A stretch of 64,000 bases of DNA from Hyphomicrobiaceae bacterium (GTDB taxonomy: Bacteria; Pseudomonadota; Alphaproteobacteria; Rhizobiales; Hyphomicrobiaceae), in contig JAKFWF010000049.1 of assembly GCA_021730785.1 (NCBI GenBank), positions 1 to 64,000 of the forward strand. Direction: 5' to 3'. The translations under genes and the position numbers were made by a program. Each line of letters begins with the position of its first letter. Position 1 is the stretch's first letter. The notes below the pieces were generated by a model. The model was not told the origin of the DNA. It was given only the letters and a program-made list of their open reading frames with translations, and ran no database searches. Below are positions 48,230 through 59,300 of the stretch, piece after piece.

Positions 48230-49357
48230 ATGCCATCATCCCCCAAGCCATCCGCAAAACGCGATCTCTATGCGGACGTCACCGCCAAGCTCATCGCCCA
48301 GATCGAGCGCGAGCCCGGCCATCCGCAAATGCCCTGGCGCCGCACCGGCGGCCGACCGCTCTGTCTGCCCGAGAACGCCGTAACCGGTCAGCTCTATCGC
48401 GGCATCAACGTGCTGGTGCTCTGGGCCACGGCCGAGGAAAAAGCCTACCGCCAGCCGATCTTCGCCACCTACAAGCAATGGCACGAGCTGGGCGCTCAAG
48501 TGCGCGGCGGCGAGAAGGCCGCCATGATCATCAAGTACGGCGAGTATCACATCAACGACCAGCGCCGCGCCGACGAGAACGTTGGTGACGATGATGATGG
48601 CCGGCGCCTCTATATCCGCGGCTATTCCGTATTCAACGCCGATCAGGTCGATGGCTTCGCGCTGCCGGCCGAGCCCGAGCGCTTGGGGCCGGTCGAGCGC
48701 ATCGAGCGCGCGCGGCAGTTCATGGCCAACACCAAAGCCGTGATCGAGATCGGCGGCGAGCGGGCGCTCTATTCACCCTCGCGCGATATCATCCAGATGC
48801 CCGACGAAGGCCTCTTCACCGGCACCGACAGCATGAGCCGCTCCGAGGCCTGGCACGCAACCGAGGCGCATGAGGGAATTCACTGGACATCGCATGCGTC
48901 GCGCCTCAACCGCGAGCTCGGCAAGCGCTTCGGCGACGATCAATACGCAGCGGAAGAACTGATCGCCGAGGTCGGCGCAGCGATGCTCTGCGCGCGTCTC
49001 GAGATCACGCAGGATGTGCGCGAAGACCACGCCAAGTACCTGGCGCATTGGCTCAAGGTCATGAAATCCGATCCCAAGGCCATCTTCACCGCTGCCGCCG
49101 CAGCATCGCGCGCTGTCGATTATCTGGTCGGCCTGCAGCCGCCGGGCTTCTTTCCCGAAGACGAGCGGCGAAACGAGCGTGCCATCACCGCCGACATCCG
49201 CCGTGAAGCCGAGGAGCGCAAGGATGAGCAACCGACCATCGAGCCCGAGCACAGAACCGACGGCAGCTACGGCTATCCAGAAGCACCGGTACGCAATGCC
49301 ACACCGCGAAACACGGCGCGGCGCCGACGCGGCAAGCGTCCCGGAGCCGAGCCATGA
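48230..49357 (+). CDS. ardC: ArdC-type antirestriction protein
   Basis: A 375-residue ArdC homologue. The N-terminal ssDNA-binding domain (about 10-130) shows DLYADVTAKLIAQIE, PWRRTGG, YRGINVLVLW, and ATYKQWHELGAQVRGGEKA. The C-terminal metallopeptidase domain has HATEAHEGIHWTSHASRLNR (zinc motif HEGIH) and EELIAEVGAAML (third ligand). ArdC proteins protect incoming single-stranded plasmid DNA from restriction. Its start is controlled by an 18-bp-stem hairpin that covers the ribosome-binding site. It overlaps the next gene (ATGA). Confidence 0.9.
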   Translation: MPSSPKPSAKRDLYADVTAKLIAQIEREPGHPQMPWRRTGGRPLCLPENAVTGQLYRGINVLVLWATAEEKAYRQPIFATYKQWHELGAQVRGGEKAAMIIKYGEYHINDQRRADENVGDDDDGRRLYIRGYSVFNADQVDGFALPAEPERLGPVERIERARQFMANTKAVIEIGGERALYSPSRDIIQMPDEGLFTGTDSMSRSEAWHATEAHEGIHWTSHASRLNRELGKRFGDDQYAAEELIAEVGAAMLCARLEITQDVREDHAKYLAHWLKVMKSDPKAIFTAAAAASRAVDYLVGLQPPGFFPEDERRNERAITADIRREAEERKDEQPTIEPEHRTDGSYGYPEAPVRNATPRNTARRRRGKRPGAEP

Positions 49358-50031
49358 GCAAGGCCAAGATCGATGTTCAGCGTATCAAGCTTGATGCCCA
49401 AGGCTATGATGACAACGGCGCCCATTACGGCATCGGCGATCCGGTGTTCCTGGTCACCCTTCCGGATGGTGAGAGCCAAGCCATTCGCGCCAAGACGCGG
49501 GCTGCGGCCAGAACGCAGGCCGATGCGCTTCTCGCCAAACGCACCGTGGTGGCTGGGGTAACGCCGCCGCGCGAGCTCGCGGCCAAAGCGAAAGTGCATG
49601 CAGCCAAGCTGAAGGAACGCTCCGCCACCTACACAACGACATGGACGCATCCGCTGACGCAAGTGACCCACAAGCTCACCATCAAGCACACCCGCGATTA
49701 TCTGGGGCAAGGCCAAGACCACATCGAGATCGACAGTGGAAAATCGCGGACGCCGCATCCGCTGTCCGAGACCGGCTACCGCTCCGAGTTTGTGGCTGGG
49801 ACCGACCTCATCAATGCCGGCGGTCCGGTCACCTTCGTCGATGGGCTGATCGCAAAGGCACTCACCGACAAAACCTGGCTCGCCGCCGAGACGCGCAAGG
49901 CACAGGGCGATCTGTTTCAGTGGGCTGAGGCACAGGGGGAGGTTGCGGCGCGGAGGAAGGCGCCAGCACGGCCGGCAGCTGGTGCCAGGATCACGTCAAG
50001 GCAGGCGGCGAAGAAGGACCATGCGCCGTAA
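49354..50031 (+). CDS. Hypothetical protein coupled to ardC (225 aa)
   Basis: A 225-residue protein translated from an ATGA overlap with ardC. Strand-rich first part (DPVFLVTLPDGESQAIRA), a helical linker, then TYTTTWTHPLTQVTHKLTIKH with HTRDYLGQGQDHIEIDSGKS and SETGYRSEF, and a basic Ala/Arg tail. No family recognised. The coupling suggests a role in the same antirestriction or DNA-entry step. Confidence 0.65.
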   Translation: MSKAKIDVQRIKLDAQGYDDNGAHYGIGDPVFLVTLPDGESQAIRAKTRAAARTQADALLAKRTVVAGVTPPRELAAKAKVHAAKLKERSATYTTTWTHPLTQVTHKLTIKHTRDYLGQGQDHIEIDSGKSRTPHPLSETGYRSEFVAGTDLINAGGPVTFVDGLIAKALTDKTWLAAETRKAQGDLFQWAEAQGEVAARRKAPARPAAGARITSRQAAKKDHAP

Positions 50032-50108
50032 CGGCCACCGCTGAAGCCTAGCGCTCAGCGACCTTTTCCATCCATCCACAGCGATTTGGTGAGAGCGCCT
50101 TGCTCTGC

Positions 50109-50124
50109 TTGTCATTTTTGACAA
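50109..50124. promoter_or_regulatory. TTGTCA-TTTT-TGACAA dyad upstream of the defence operon
   Basis: A dyad with 6-bp arms (TTGTCA 50109-50114, TGACAA 50119-50124) around TTTT. It also contains TTGACA, a consensus -35 hexamer. It lies 21 bp before the ATG of the XRE regulator that opens the six-gene operon, so it may be that regulator's own operator. Confidence 0.5.
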
Positions 50125-50145
50125 CAATGCGGTCGAGGAGTCGGA

Positions 50146-50457
50146 ATGTTCGTCAACGGTATTGACCTTATCATCGAGCGCGCCATCGTGCCTGCCGCAA
50201 GCACATATGCGATTAAGTCCAAGCTAGCTGCTCGGATCGTCAGTCTGCTCGACCAGCGTGAATTGACCCTGCGTTCTGCGGGTGTGGTGACAGCAACGCA
50301 GGCCGCCGACCTTTCCCGCATCCGTCAAGGCAAGCTTGAACGATTCACCGTAGACCGCCTTATCACTATTTTGACTAGGTTGGATGTCGACCTCGAGATC
50401 TCACTTCAGATCCGATCGCTTGGCAGGCATGCGCGCGCGGCGGGCAAGCGATCATGA
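50146..50457 (+). CDS. XRE/HigA-like transcriptional regulator heading the R-M operon
   Basis: A 103-residue protein with a Cro/cI-type HTH (about 25-85): ALTLRSAGVVTATQAADLSR-like order seen as VVTATQAADLSRIRQGKLER followed by FTVDRLITILTRLDVDLEIS. It most resembles short HTH_37-type regulators. It overlaps the helicase gene (ATGA), so it is translated as part of the operon. A role like a restriction controller protein, delaying expression of the nuclease until DNA is methylated, is likely by position. AGGAG lies ahead of the ATG. Confidence 0.75.
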   Translation: MFVNGIDLIIERAIVPAASTYAIKSKLAARIVSLLDQRELTLRSAGVVTATQAADLSRIRQGKLERFTVDRLITILTRLDVDLEISLQIRSLGRHARAAGKRS

Positions 50458-53400
50458 AACTCCTGAAGAATGCTGGCACCGAACGCCTTGTCGACGATCT
50501 CCGAAGCTACGTGCAACCCGGCACATCGCTCGACATCTGCTCACCGGCATTGTCACTGTTCGCGTTCGAGGAGCTGCACGACGCGCTAACCCTCGCCGAG
50601 CGGTGCCGCTTGATTGTCGGCGGCTCGAACTCCGCCCAGTCACTGCTCGGATCAGACGCTGACCGCGTGTTCCGCAATCGGTTGCGAACACGTTGGGTCG
50701 CACGCACGGCTGCCCGCTGGTGCTCAACAATTGCAATGCGCGCCACGACATCACCCATCCCGCAAGCCTTGATGATCGCCACGCAATCCGAGATGCAGCG
50801 GGCTTATGTCGGTACCTGCGCTCTTACGACCGATGGCATCGGTCTCACGCCAAGCAATCAGATCGGCTTCATTCAAGTTGCTGAGGATCAAGCGGAAGCG
50901 GCACCACTTGTGCAGTGGTTCGAGGCGCAATGGTCGCTACTAAAGGATGATCCAGTAGCAAAGCAGGTGTTTGCCGACCAACTGGCAGCGCACGCTTCCG
51001 AGCAAGCGCCAGCGAGCGCCTATTTCCACATCCTCTACCAGCTCTTCAAAGACATGAGCGAAGAGCTTGACGAGGATCGCATCGTTCGCTCGGCGACCGG
51101 AATCCGCGATACCGTCGTCTGGAACAAGCTGTTCAAGTTTCAGCGCGACGGCGTGATCGGCGCCATCGACAAGCTGCAACGGTTCGGCGGCTGCATCATC
51201 GCCGACAGCGTCGGTCTCGGTAAGACATTCGAGGCCCTCGCCGTCATCAAGTACCACGAGCTGCGCAATGACCGGGTACTGGTGCTCTGCCCGAAAAAGC
51301 TACGTGACAACTGGACTCTCTACAAAGCTAACGATCGCCGTAATATACTGGCCCCTGACCGCCTTAACTACGACGTGCTCAATCACACAGACCTGTCACG
51401 CGATGGTGGCCTCTCTGGCGACATCGACCTCAGCCACGTGAACTGGGGCAACTACGACCTGCTCGTCATTGACGAGTCTCACAACTTCCGGAACAAAGCG
51501 CCGCACAAGGAGCGCGAGACCCGCTACGACCGGCTCATGAACAGGTTGATCCGCGCTGGCGTGAAGACCAAGGTGCTGATGCTGTCGGCAACGCCGGTAA
51601 ACAATCGGCTCGCAGATCTCAAAAACCAGATTGCATTCGCGACCGAAGGTAATGACACTGCACTCGTCGCTCACAACATTCCCAGCATCGAAGCGACGGT
51701 TCGACAAGCGCAGTCACAGTTCAACCGCTGGTCCGATCTAGCCGAGGAGGATCGCCGTCCCTCTCGCCTCATCGAGATGCTGGGCTTCGACTACTTCAAA
51801 CTGCTCGATCTGCTAACCATCGCCCGCTCGCGCAAGCACATCGAGAAGTACTACGGTATCACCGAAACCGGCCGCTTCCCCGAGCGCCGCAAGCCGCTAA
51901 ACATCAAAGCCGACGTCGACCTTGCGGCCGAATTCCGGCCCATCCGCGAGATCAACAACGAGATCCGCCGATTAACGCTGGCTGCTTACGCGCCACTGCG
52001 CTACGTGCTGCGACACAAACAGGCTGCCTACGACGAGAAATATAGTACCAAGATCCGGGGCGGCGAGAGCATCTTCCGACAGGTCGACCGCGAGGAAAGC
52101 CTCGTTCACCTGCTGCGCGTCAATATACTGAAGCGCATAGAAAGCTCGGTCGCATCCTTCGCGCTGACGATCCAGCGCCAACTCAAGGACGTGGAACACG
52201 TCATCGCTCGGATCGATGCACATGACGACGATGTCGAGGAAGTATCCATCGACGATATCGATGTGGACGATGCCGCATTCGAGTCATTGTTGGTCGGCCG
52301 CAAGGTCAAGGTGTTACTCCACGATGTCGACCGTGTGCGTTGGCGCCAGGATCTCGAGGAAGATCGCAAGCGGCTGTCGGCGCTGTTAGCGGCGGCACTC
52401 CAAGTCATCCCCAGCCGCGATGCTAAGCTTTCCGATCTGCGCGACGTCATTACGCGCAAGATGGCCAACCCGCTCAACGATACCAACCGCAAGGTGCTGA
52501 TTTTCACAGCCTTCGCTGACACGGCAGAATATCTTTATAAGGAGCTGGCACCTTGGGCCGCCAAGGAGCACGGGATCCAATCTGCGCTTGTAACAGGCTC
52601 CGGACCGAACCGCACGACACTGAAATCGGTGCGCGCCGACCTCGGCAGCATACTTGCTGCTTTCTCGCCGCGCTCCAAGGAACGCCCAGTCGAGCTCGCC
52701 AAGGAAGGCGAGATCGATCTGCTGATCGGCACCGACTGCATCTCCGAAGGGCAGAACCTCCAGGATTGCGACTTCCTCATCAACTACGATATCCATTGGA
52801 ATCCGGTGCGCATCATCCAGCGCTTCGGCCGCATCGATCGCATCGGTTCGCCGAACACTTCCGTTCAGCTGGTCAACTTCTGGCCAAACATGGAGCTGGA
52901 CGAGTACATCAACTTGGAGCAACGCGTCAGCGGACGCATGGTACTGCTCGACGTGTCAGCGACTGGTGAGGAAAACGTCATCGAGCATCAATCTGGCAAT
53001 CAGATGAATGATCTCGAATATCGCCGCAACCAGTTGCAGAAGCTGCAGGATACGGTCATCGACCTCGAGGATCTTTCCAGCGGCGTCTCAATCGCCGATC
53101 TTACGCTGAACGACTTCCGCATCGATCTTGCCGGCCAGATCAAGAGCCGCCGTGATGAGCTGGATGCGATGCCGCTGGGGCTCTTGGCCGTCGTCACGGC
53201 TCCGCAGATCGGTGACGGCGCTATCCCACCGGGCGTCATCTTCTGCCTTCGGGCCGCCAGCGAGACCGCGCTACAGGGCATAGAGCCAGGTTATCCATTG
53301 GCGCCCCACTACCTGGTTCATATCGGCGATGGGGGCGACGTGCTGTTGCCCTACACGCAGGTCAAGCAGGTGCTCGACCGGCTTAAGCGCTTGGCGCTCG

Positions 53401-53660
53401 ACCGCAACGAGCCGGATGCGAAAGCTTGGGCGCGCCTAGACCGCGCCACCAAGCAGGGTGCCGATATGTCATCCTACCAGAAGCTACTGGCGCGCGCCGT
53501 GGCGTCGATTGTCGGCAAGAAGGAAGAGCGCGCCGTGGCCAGCCTGTTCTCGCCGGGTGGCACGCATGCCATGAAGGGCGAGTTCGCCGGCATCAACGAT
53601 TTCGAGGTGGTCGCCTTCCTCATCATCCTGCCCGAGGAGGGCAAAGGCGGCAGCGCATGA
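50454..53660 (+). CDS. Large helicase with PLD-like N-terminus and SNF2-type core (1068 aa)
   Basis: A 1068-residue helicase. Residues 1-160 resemble a phospholipase-D-like domain (TSLDICSPALSLFAFEEL, then YVGTCALTTDGIGLTPSNQ), with the catalytic HKD not obvious. The helicase core runs from 230 to 830: motif I SVGLGKTFEA (about 250), motif II VIDESHNFRN (about 340), motif III LSATPVNN, then TDCISEGQNLQDCDF and the motif VI region RIIQRFGRIDRIGS. It would translocate on double-stranded DNA and remodel or cut it. NCBI-style names for relatives are helicase-related protein. It overlaps both neighbours (ATGA), placing it inside the R-M operon. Confidence 0.85.
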   Translation: MKLLKNAGTERLVDDLRSYVQPGTSLDICSPALSLFAFEELHDALTLAERCRLIVGGSNSAQSLLGSDADRVFRNRLRTRWVARTAARWCSTIAMRATTSPIPQALMIATQSEMQRAYVGTCALTTDGIGLTPSNQIGFIQVAEDQAEAAPLVQWFEAQWSLLKDDPVAKQVFADQLAAHASEQAPASAYFHILYQLFKDMSEELDEDRIVRSATGIRDTVVWNKLFKFQRDGVIGAIDKLQRFGGCIIADSVGLGKTFEALAVIKYHELRNDRVLVLCPKKLRDNWTLYKANDRRNILAPDRLNYDVLNHTDLSRDGGLSGDIDLSHVNWGNYDLLVIDESHNFRNKAPHKERETRYDRLMNRLIRAGVKTKVLMLSATPVNNRLADLKNQIAFATEGNDTALVAHNIPSIEATVRQAQSQFNRWSDLAEEDRRPSRLIEMLGFDYFKLLDLLTIARSRKHIEKYYGITETGRFPERRKPLNIKADVDLAAEFRPIREINNEIRRLTLAAYAPLRYVLRHKQAAYDEKYSTKIRGGESIFRQVDREESLVHLLRVNILKRIESSVASFALTIQRQLKDVEHVIARIDAHDDDVEEVSIDDIDVDDAAFESLLVGRKVKVLLHDVDRVRWRQDLEEDRKRLSALLAAALQVIPSRDAKLSDLRDVITRKMANPLNDTNRKVLIFTAFADTAEYLYKELAPWAAKEHGIQSALVTGSGPNRTTLKSVRADLGSILAAFSPRSKERPVELAKEGEIDLLIGTDCISEGQNLQDCDFLINYDIHWNPVRIIQRFGRIDRIGSPNTSVQLVNFWPNMELDEYINLEQRVSGRMVLLDVSATGEENVIEHQSGNQMNDLEYRRNQLQKLQDTVIDLEDLSSGVSIADLTLNDFRIDLAGQIKSRRDELDAMPLGLLAVVTAPQIGDGAIPPGVIFCLRAASETALQGIEPGYPLAPHYLVHIGDGGDVLLPYTQVKQVLDRLKRLALDRNEPDAKAWARLDRATKQGADMSSYQKLLARAVASIVGKKEERAVASLFSPGGTHAMKGEFAGINDFEVVAFLIILPEEGKGGSA

Positions 53661-54370
53661 TGCCCGATGCTGTCATTGCCGCTCTCGCCATCCCCGATGC
53701 CGCAAGGGTCGATCAGCGCATCACCAAGAAGCTTCTCACCGAGCAAGGTGCGCCGACCGCTGCCGACAAGCGCGCTATCCAGGACGGCGTCACCGAGCTG
53801 TTGTGGATCGCAGCCCTGAAGCCAACCAACATCGGCGTGCCGGTATGGAAAGATGAAACAGGAGAGTATCTGGAAATCGCCGTCATCACTGCCTCGCTCC
53901 GTGAGGGTGCCAAGGCTGCTCGACTGACCGAGCTGATCCACAGGGCCGTGCCCTACCCCGTGCTTCTGATCGCCGAAGACGGCAAGGGGGCGGAGCTGTC
54001 GCTGGCCCACAAGCGGGCGTCGCAGTCGGAGAAAGCGGCGGTCGTACTGGATGGGTCGCTCGTGCCCGCCCCCCTTGGTACCGGCGGTGACGCGTTGGAG
54101 GCCGCCTTCATGGCCAGCTTGAGCATCGCAAGGCAGCCACAGCAACATCTGCGGGCGCTCTATCAGGGCTGGATCGATTGTTGTGCGGGGCTTGCCGCGT
54201 CGCGCTTGACCGGGGCGTTCAACCTGCCAAAGTCCCCTGAGGAAGCGGCCTTGCGGCGCGCGGCGCTCGACACCCATGCGCGGGTGACACGCGAGATCGT
54301 CATGCTGCGTAAGAAGGCTGCGCGGGAAACCCAGATCAACCGTCGTGTCGAGTTCAACCTCGCCATCTAA
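53657..54370 (+). CDS. DUF4391-family protein
   Basis: A 237-residue protein matching the DUF4391 pattern: NLPKSPEEAALRRAALDTHA and a C-terminal ARETQINRRVEFNLAI, with DGVTELLWIAALKPTNIGVP earlier. The family is found next to helicases and type III-like methyltransferases in restriction-type clusters; its biochemical activity is not established. It begins in an ATGA overlap with the helicase and is 53 bp ahead of the methyltransferase. A role in bridging helicase and methyltransferase is possible but only inferred. Confidence 0.8.
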   Translation: MMPDAVIAALAIPDAARVDQRITKKLLTEQGAPTAADKRAIQDGVTELLWIAALKPTNIGVPVWKDETGEYLEIAVITASLREGAKAARLTELIHRAVPYPVLLIAEDGKGAELSLAHKRASQSEKAAVVLDGSLVPAPLGTGGDALEAAFMASLSIARQPQQHLRALYQGWIDCCAGLAASRLTGAFNLPKSPEEAALRRAALDTHARVTREIVMLRKKAARETQINRRVEFNLAI

Positions 54371-54423
54371 AGGCTGGAGGCGGAACTCGTTGCGGCCAGT
54401 GCAACACTTGCGAGGGGGCAAGG

Positions 54424-56355
54424 ATGAAGAAGATCGATGCAGAGGATGCGCTGGCGAAGAGCGCCGACGTCGTGGCGGCCAATGTCGACCAGCTCAAGGT
54501 GCTGTTCCCCGAGGCGGTCAAGGAAGGCAAGATCGACTTCGACGTGCTGAAGCAGCTGTTGGGCGGCACGGTGGACGATCGCGAGGAGCGCTACGGCCTC
54601 AACTGGCACGGCAAGCGCCGGGCGCGGCAACTTGCGCTCACGCCATCGACAGGAACGCTGCGCCCCTGTCCAGAGGAGAGCGTCGAGTGGGACACGACGC
54701 AGAACCTCATGATCGAGGGCGATAATCTGGAGGTGCTGAAGCTCCTCCAGAAGAGTTACGCCGGCAAGGTCAAGCTGATCTATATCGACCCCCCGTACAA
54801 TACGGGTAGGGACTTCGTCTATCCCGACGACTTCCGAGATCCCATAAGGAATTACAAGGAGCTTACCGGACAGTTGGAGGCAGGACGCGCTGTGTCATCG
54901 AATAGCGAAGCGTCGGGTCGCTTCCACACAGACTGGCTGAACATGATGTACCCAAGACTCAAGATCGCGCGCGAATGCCTACGAACCGATGGCCTGATTT
55001 TTGCCTCAGTGGACGACAACGAACTGCTGTCGATGCGCGCGCTAATGGATGAAATTTTTGGAGCGGAGAATTTTCTTGATACGATTGTTTGGAAAAAACG
55101 GTACGGCGGTGGAGCCAAGGAGAAACACTTAGTCACAATACATGATTACATCGTTGTCTACGCGAAATCACTTTCCGATGTAGCCGATATTTATGTGCCA
55201 CTCAGCGATGAAGCTGTGGATCGATACTACACCCTGAAAGACGAACATTACGAAAAGAAGGGCCCCTTCCGGACGCATCCTCTTGAGTCGATGAAAAGTT
55301 TTGAGGAGCGCGTCAACTTGAAGTTTCCGATCAAGGCACCTGATGGCACTATGGTGATGCCGAAGCGTCAATGGAGGTGGAGCCGTGAGCGCGTCGCGGA
55401 TGCGCAAGCAGACGGTTCGCTTTACTTTTCTCGCGACAGGGAAGGAAATTGGAGCGTCAGCTCAAAGCAGTATCTGAAAGACGATGGCGAGCAGCGAGAA
55501 ACGAAATTCTTCACAATCATTGATGATGTGTACTCGCAGCACGCAACGAATGAGATCGTCTCCATTTTTGGAGATGCTCGGATATTTCCGTTCCCCAAGC
55601 CGACTAGGCTGATACAGAAACTACTGGACCTTGGCACTTCAAATGGCGATGCGGATATAGTTCTGGATTTCTTTGCTGGCTCAGGCACGACCGCCCATGC
55701 AGTAATGGCTCAAAATGCCGCAATGGGTGGCAATCGCAAATTCATACTCGTGCAGCTTCCTGAGAAGCTGGAAGCAGAGAGTCGTGACCAAGGTGCCGCT
55801 GCCGCGTTCTGCAAAGGCCTCAAGCGCCCTTTGACAATTTCAGAGTTGACGAAAGAGCGTCTCAAGCGATCCCGTGAACACATCAAACGGGATTTCCCCC
55901 TGTTTTCGGGTGACTTTGGTTTCCGAGTTTTCAAGCTTGACACTAGTAATGTGAGACTTTGGGACCCACGTCGCGATGACATTGCTGGCACCCTCGATGA
56001 ATCAGTTGAGCACCTCAAGAAAGATCGCACCGAGCAAGATATCCTGTTCGAGCTTTTGTTGAAGCTCGGCCTGGAGCTGACCGTGCCGACCGAAGAGAAG
56101 AAGATCGCCGGCAAGACGGTCTACAACATCGGCGCAGGCACGCTGATGGCCTGCCTCGATACCAAAATTGCGGCAAAGGACGTCGAGAAGCTCGCCCACG
56201 GCATTGCCGACTGGCACAAGGAGCTGGCTCCCGCCGGCGAAACCGCCGTCGTGTTCCGCGACAGCGCCTTCGCCGATGACGTAGCCAAGACGAACCTCAC
56301 GGCTATTCTCGCGCAAGCGCGTGAGGACCGGCCTATGATCGTGCGCAGCTTGTGA
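54424..56355 (+). CDS. mod: Type III R-M DNA adenine methyltransferase (Mod)
   Basis: A 643-residue beta-class N6-adenine methyltransferase. Motif IV IDPPYNTGRDF lies at about 121-131, before motif I DFFAGSGTTAHAVM at about 415-428, the order of type III Mod enzymes. The region between (about 190-400) is the target-recognition domain and here is visibly AT-richer than the rest. The C-terminal part continues with helical segments. Mod recognises a short asymmetric site, methylates one strand and guides the Res subunit. The following res gene starts 10 bp later. Specificity cannot be read from the sequence. Confidence 0.9.
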   Translation: MKKIDAEDALAKSADVVAANVDQLKVLFPEAVKEGKIDFDVLKQLLGGTVDDREERYGLNWHGKRRARQLALTPSTGTLRPCPEESVEWDTTQNLMIEGDNLEVLKLLQKSYAGKVKLIYIDPPYNTGRDFVYPDDFRDPIRNYKELTGQLEAGRAVSSNSEASGRFHTDWLNMMYPRLKIARECLRTDGLIFASVDDNELLSMRALMDEIFGAENFLDTIVWKKRYGGGAKEKHLVTIHDYIVVYAKSLSDVADIYVPLSDEAVDRYYTLKDEHYEKKGPFRTHPLESMKSFEERVNLKFPIKAPDGTMVMPKRQWRWSRERVADAQADGSLYFSRDREGNWSVSSKQYLKDDGEQRETKFFTIIDDVYSQHATNEIVSIFGDARIFPFPKPTRLIQKLLDLGTSNGDADIVLDFFAGSGTTAHAVMAQNAAMGGNRKFILVQLPEKLEAESRDQGAAAAFCKGLKRPLTISELTKERLKRSREHIKRDFPLFSGDFGFRVFKLDTSNVRLWDPRRDDIAGTLDESVEHLKKDRTEQDILFELLLKLGLELTVPTEEKKIAGKTVYNIGAGTLMACLDTKIAAKDVEKLAHGIADWHKELAPAGETAVVFRDSAFADDVAKTNLTAILAQAREDRPMIVRSL

Positions 56356-56365
56356 GGATCGGCCG

Positions 56366-59300
56366 ATGAAGCTTCACTTCGAATGGCCCCTCGACTTCCA
56401 GGAGCAGGCCGTCAACGCCGTCGCCGACCTTTTCCGTGGCCAGGAAATCTGCCGCACCGAATTCACGGTGACCAAGCCATCGCGCGGTCAGATCGGTCTG
56501 GTGTTCGGCGGTGCCGATCTTGGCGTGAAGCCGGGTATGCAAAAATCACTCGGACTGGAAGAGTCCGGCCTTGGCATCGGCAACCGCCTCACGTTACTGG
56601 ATGATGAGCTGCTCGCCAATCTGCACTCCGTGCAGCTACGCAATGGTGTGCGCCCTTCCGATACGCTCTCCTCCGGCGACTTCACCGTCGAAATGGAGAC
56701 CGGCACGGGCAAGACCTACGTCTACCTGCGCACCATCTTCGAGCTGAACAAACAATACGGCTTCACCAAGTTCGTCATCGTCGTCCCCTCCATCGCCATC
56801 AAGGAGGGCGTGTTCAAGACGCTGCAGATTACGCGCGAGCACTTCGAGCAGTACTTCCCCTCCGCCAAGGGCTACGATTTTTTCATCTACGATTCCGCCA
56901 AGCTTGGTCTCGTGCGCGACTTCGCGACGAGCCCGCACATCCGCATCATGGTCATCACCGTCGGCGCCATCAATCGCTTCGGTGATGAAGAAGAAGCCCA
57001 GCAGCTCGACGCGCGCGATAGGCCGACGACGAACGTCATGTACCGGCGCAACGAGAAACTCGCCGATGAGCGCCCGATCGATCTCGTCTCCGCCACCCGT
57101 CCCATCGTCATCATTGACGAGCCGCAGTCTGTGGATGGCGGTCTCGAAGGCCAAGGCCGCAAAGCAATCGAGAAACTCAATCCGCTGAGCACGCTGCGCT
57201 ATTCGGCAACCCATGCCGACAAGCACCACATGGTCTATCGCCTCGATGCCGTCGACGCTTACGAGCGAAAGCTCGTCAAGCAGATCTCGGTCGCCGGGAT
57301 GGAGGTCGAAGGCGTTCATAACAAGCCGTATATCCGGCTCGTCTCTACATCGAGCACACGCGCCAACGGGGTAAGCGCCCGCGTCGAAATCGACGTCCAG
57401 CAGCAAGGCGGCGTCCGACGCATGGAAAAGGGCGTGCGCGACGGCGACGATCTGGAGGAGCTGACAGGACGGCAACTGTATAGGGGATATCGTATCGGAG
57501 AAATTCGTGCGGGCCGTGGCCAGCAGCTCGCCGAGATCAAGATGCCTGGCGAGCAGAAGTTCCTCGAACCCGACCAAGCCATCGGCGAGGTCGATCCGGA
57601 CCAGGTCAAGCGGCAGATGATCCGTCGCACGATCAAGGAGCACCTGGATGCCGAGGTGCGCCTCGCCCCGCTCGGAATCAAAGTACTGAGCCTGTTCTTC
57701 ATTGATGCGGTCGAGAACTATCGTCGCTACGAGGAGACGGAGGTCGGCGGCAAGAAGCAGTCGACCATGCACAAAGGCAAATACGCGGTGATGTTCGAGG
57801 AAGAGTACCGCCGCGCGGCCAAGCTCCCTGAGTACCAGACGCTGTTCAAGGATGTCGACGTCGCGACCGAAGCGGCTGACGTCCACAATGGCTATTTCTC
57901 AATCGACAAGAGGGGTGCGTGGAGCGACACGGCCGAGAACAACCAGTCGAACCGAGACAATGCCGAGCGAGCCTACAATCTCATCATGCGCGACAAGGAG
58001 AAGCTGCTGAGCTTCGACACCAAGTTGAAGTTCATCTTCTCCCACTCTGCCCTGCGCGAGGGCTGGGACAATCCCAACGTCTTCCAGATCTGCGCGCTGC
58101 GAGAAATCGGCACTGAGCGCGAGCGTCGCCAGAGTATCGGTCGCGGCTTGCGCATCTGCGTCAATCAGAACGGCGAGCGCGTGCGTGACACGAACGTCAA
58201 CATCCTGACGGTCATCGCCAACGAAAGCTACGAAACCTTTGCCGAGCAATTGCAGACTGAGATTGAGAGAGAGACCGGCTATCGGTTCGGCATCGTCGAG
58301 CCGCAGCAGTTCGCAGTCATCGCCGTGACGAAGCCCGACGGCTCGACCGGCGTGCTCGGCTTCGATGAGTCGAAAGCGATCTTCGACCACCTGAAAGGCC
58401 AAGGCCTCGTCAATGCTCAAGGCAAGGTGCAGGACGAGCTACGCAAGGCCCTCAAGGAGAACACGCTCACTCTGCCGGAGCGCTTCGCGCCTCATGCGCC
58501 CCAGGTTCGGGAAATCCTGCGCAAGCTTGCAGGCCGCCTCGAAATCAAGGATGCCGACGCCAAGAAGACCATTCGCACCCGGCAGGCGGTTCTCGATAGT
58601 CCCGAGTTCAAAGAGCTATGGGACCGCATCAAGCACAAGACGACCTACAGTGTGGAGTTCGACAACGAGAAGCTGATTGCCAGCTGTGCCGCGGCGTTGC
58701 GCGATGGCCCGGCTATCAGCAAGGCGCGTATCCACGTCCGCAAGGCCGATCTCGCCATCGGCAAGGGCGGAGTCATTGCGGGCGACCCGACCAGTACGAA
58801 CTACATCACGCTGGACGAAAACGACATCGAGCTGCCTGATCTGCTCACTGATCTGCAAGACAAGACCCATCTCACCCGCCGCAGCATCGTGCGCATCCTG
58901 AAGGAGTGCGAGCGCCTCGAAGACTTCAAGCGCAACCCGCAGGAGTTCATCGAGATTGCCGCCGAGTGCATCAACCGCACCAAGCGCCTCGCGCTCGTCG
59001 ACGGCATCAAATATCAGCGCCTCGGCGACGACAAATTCTACTGCCAGCAGCTCTTCAAGAGCCAGGAGCTGGTACGCTTCATGAAGAACGCCGTCGCGTC
59101 GAAGCGGTCCGTCTACGAGTACGTCGTCTATGATTCCGAGACCATCGAGAGGCCGTTCGCCGAGGCGCTTGAAGCCAACGATGCTGTGCGCGTCTACGCC
59201 AAGCTCCCGCAATGGTTCAAAGTGCCCACCCCACTCGGCTCCTACAATCCCGACTGGGCCGTACTCATCGAGAAGAACGGAACTGAACGACTGTACTTCG

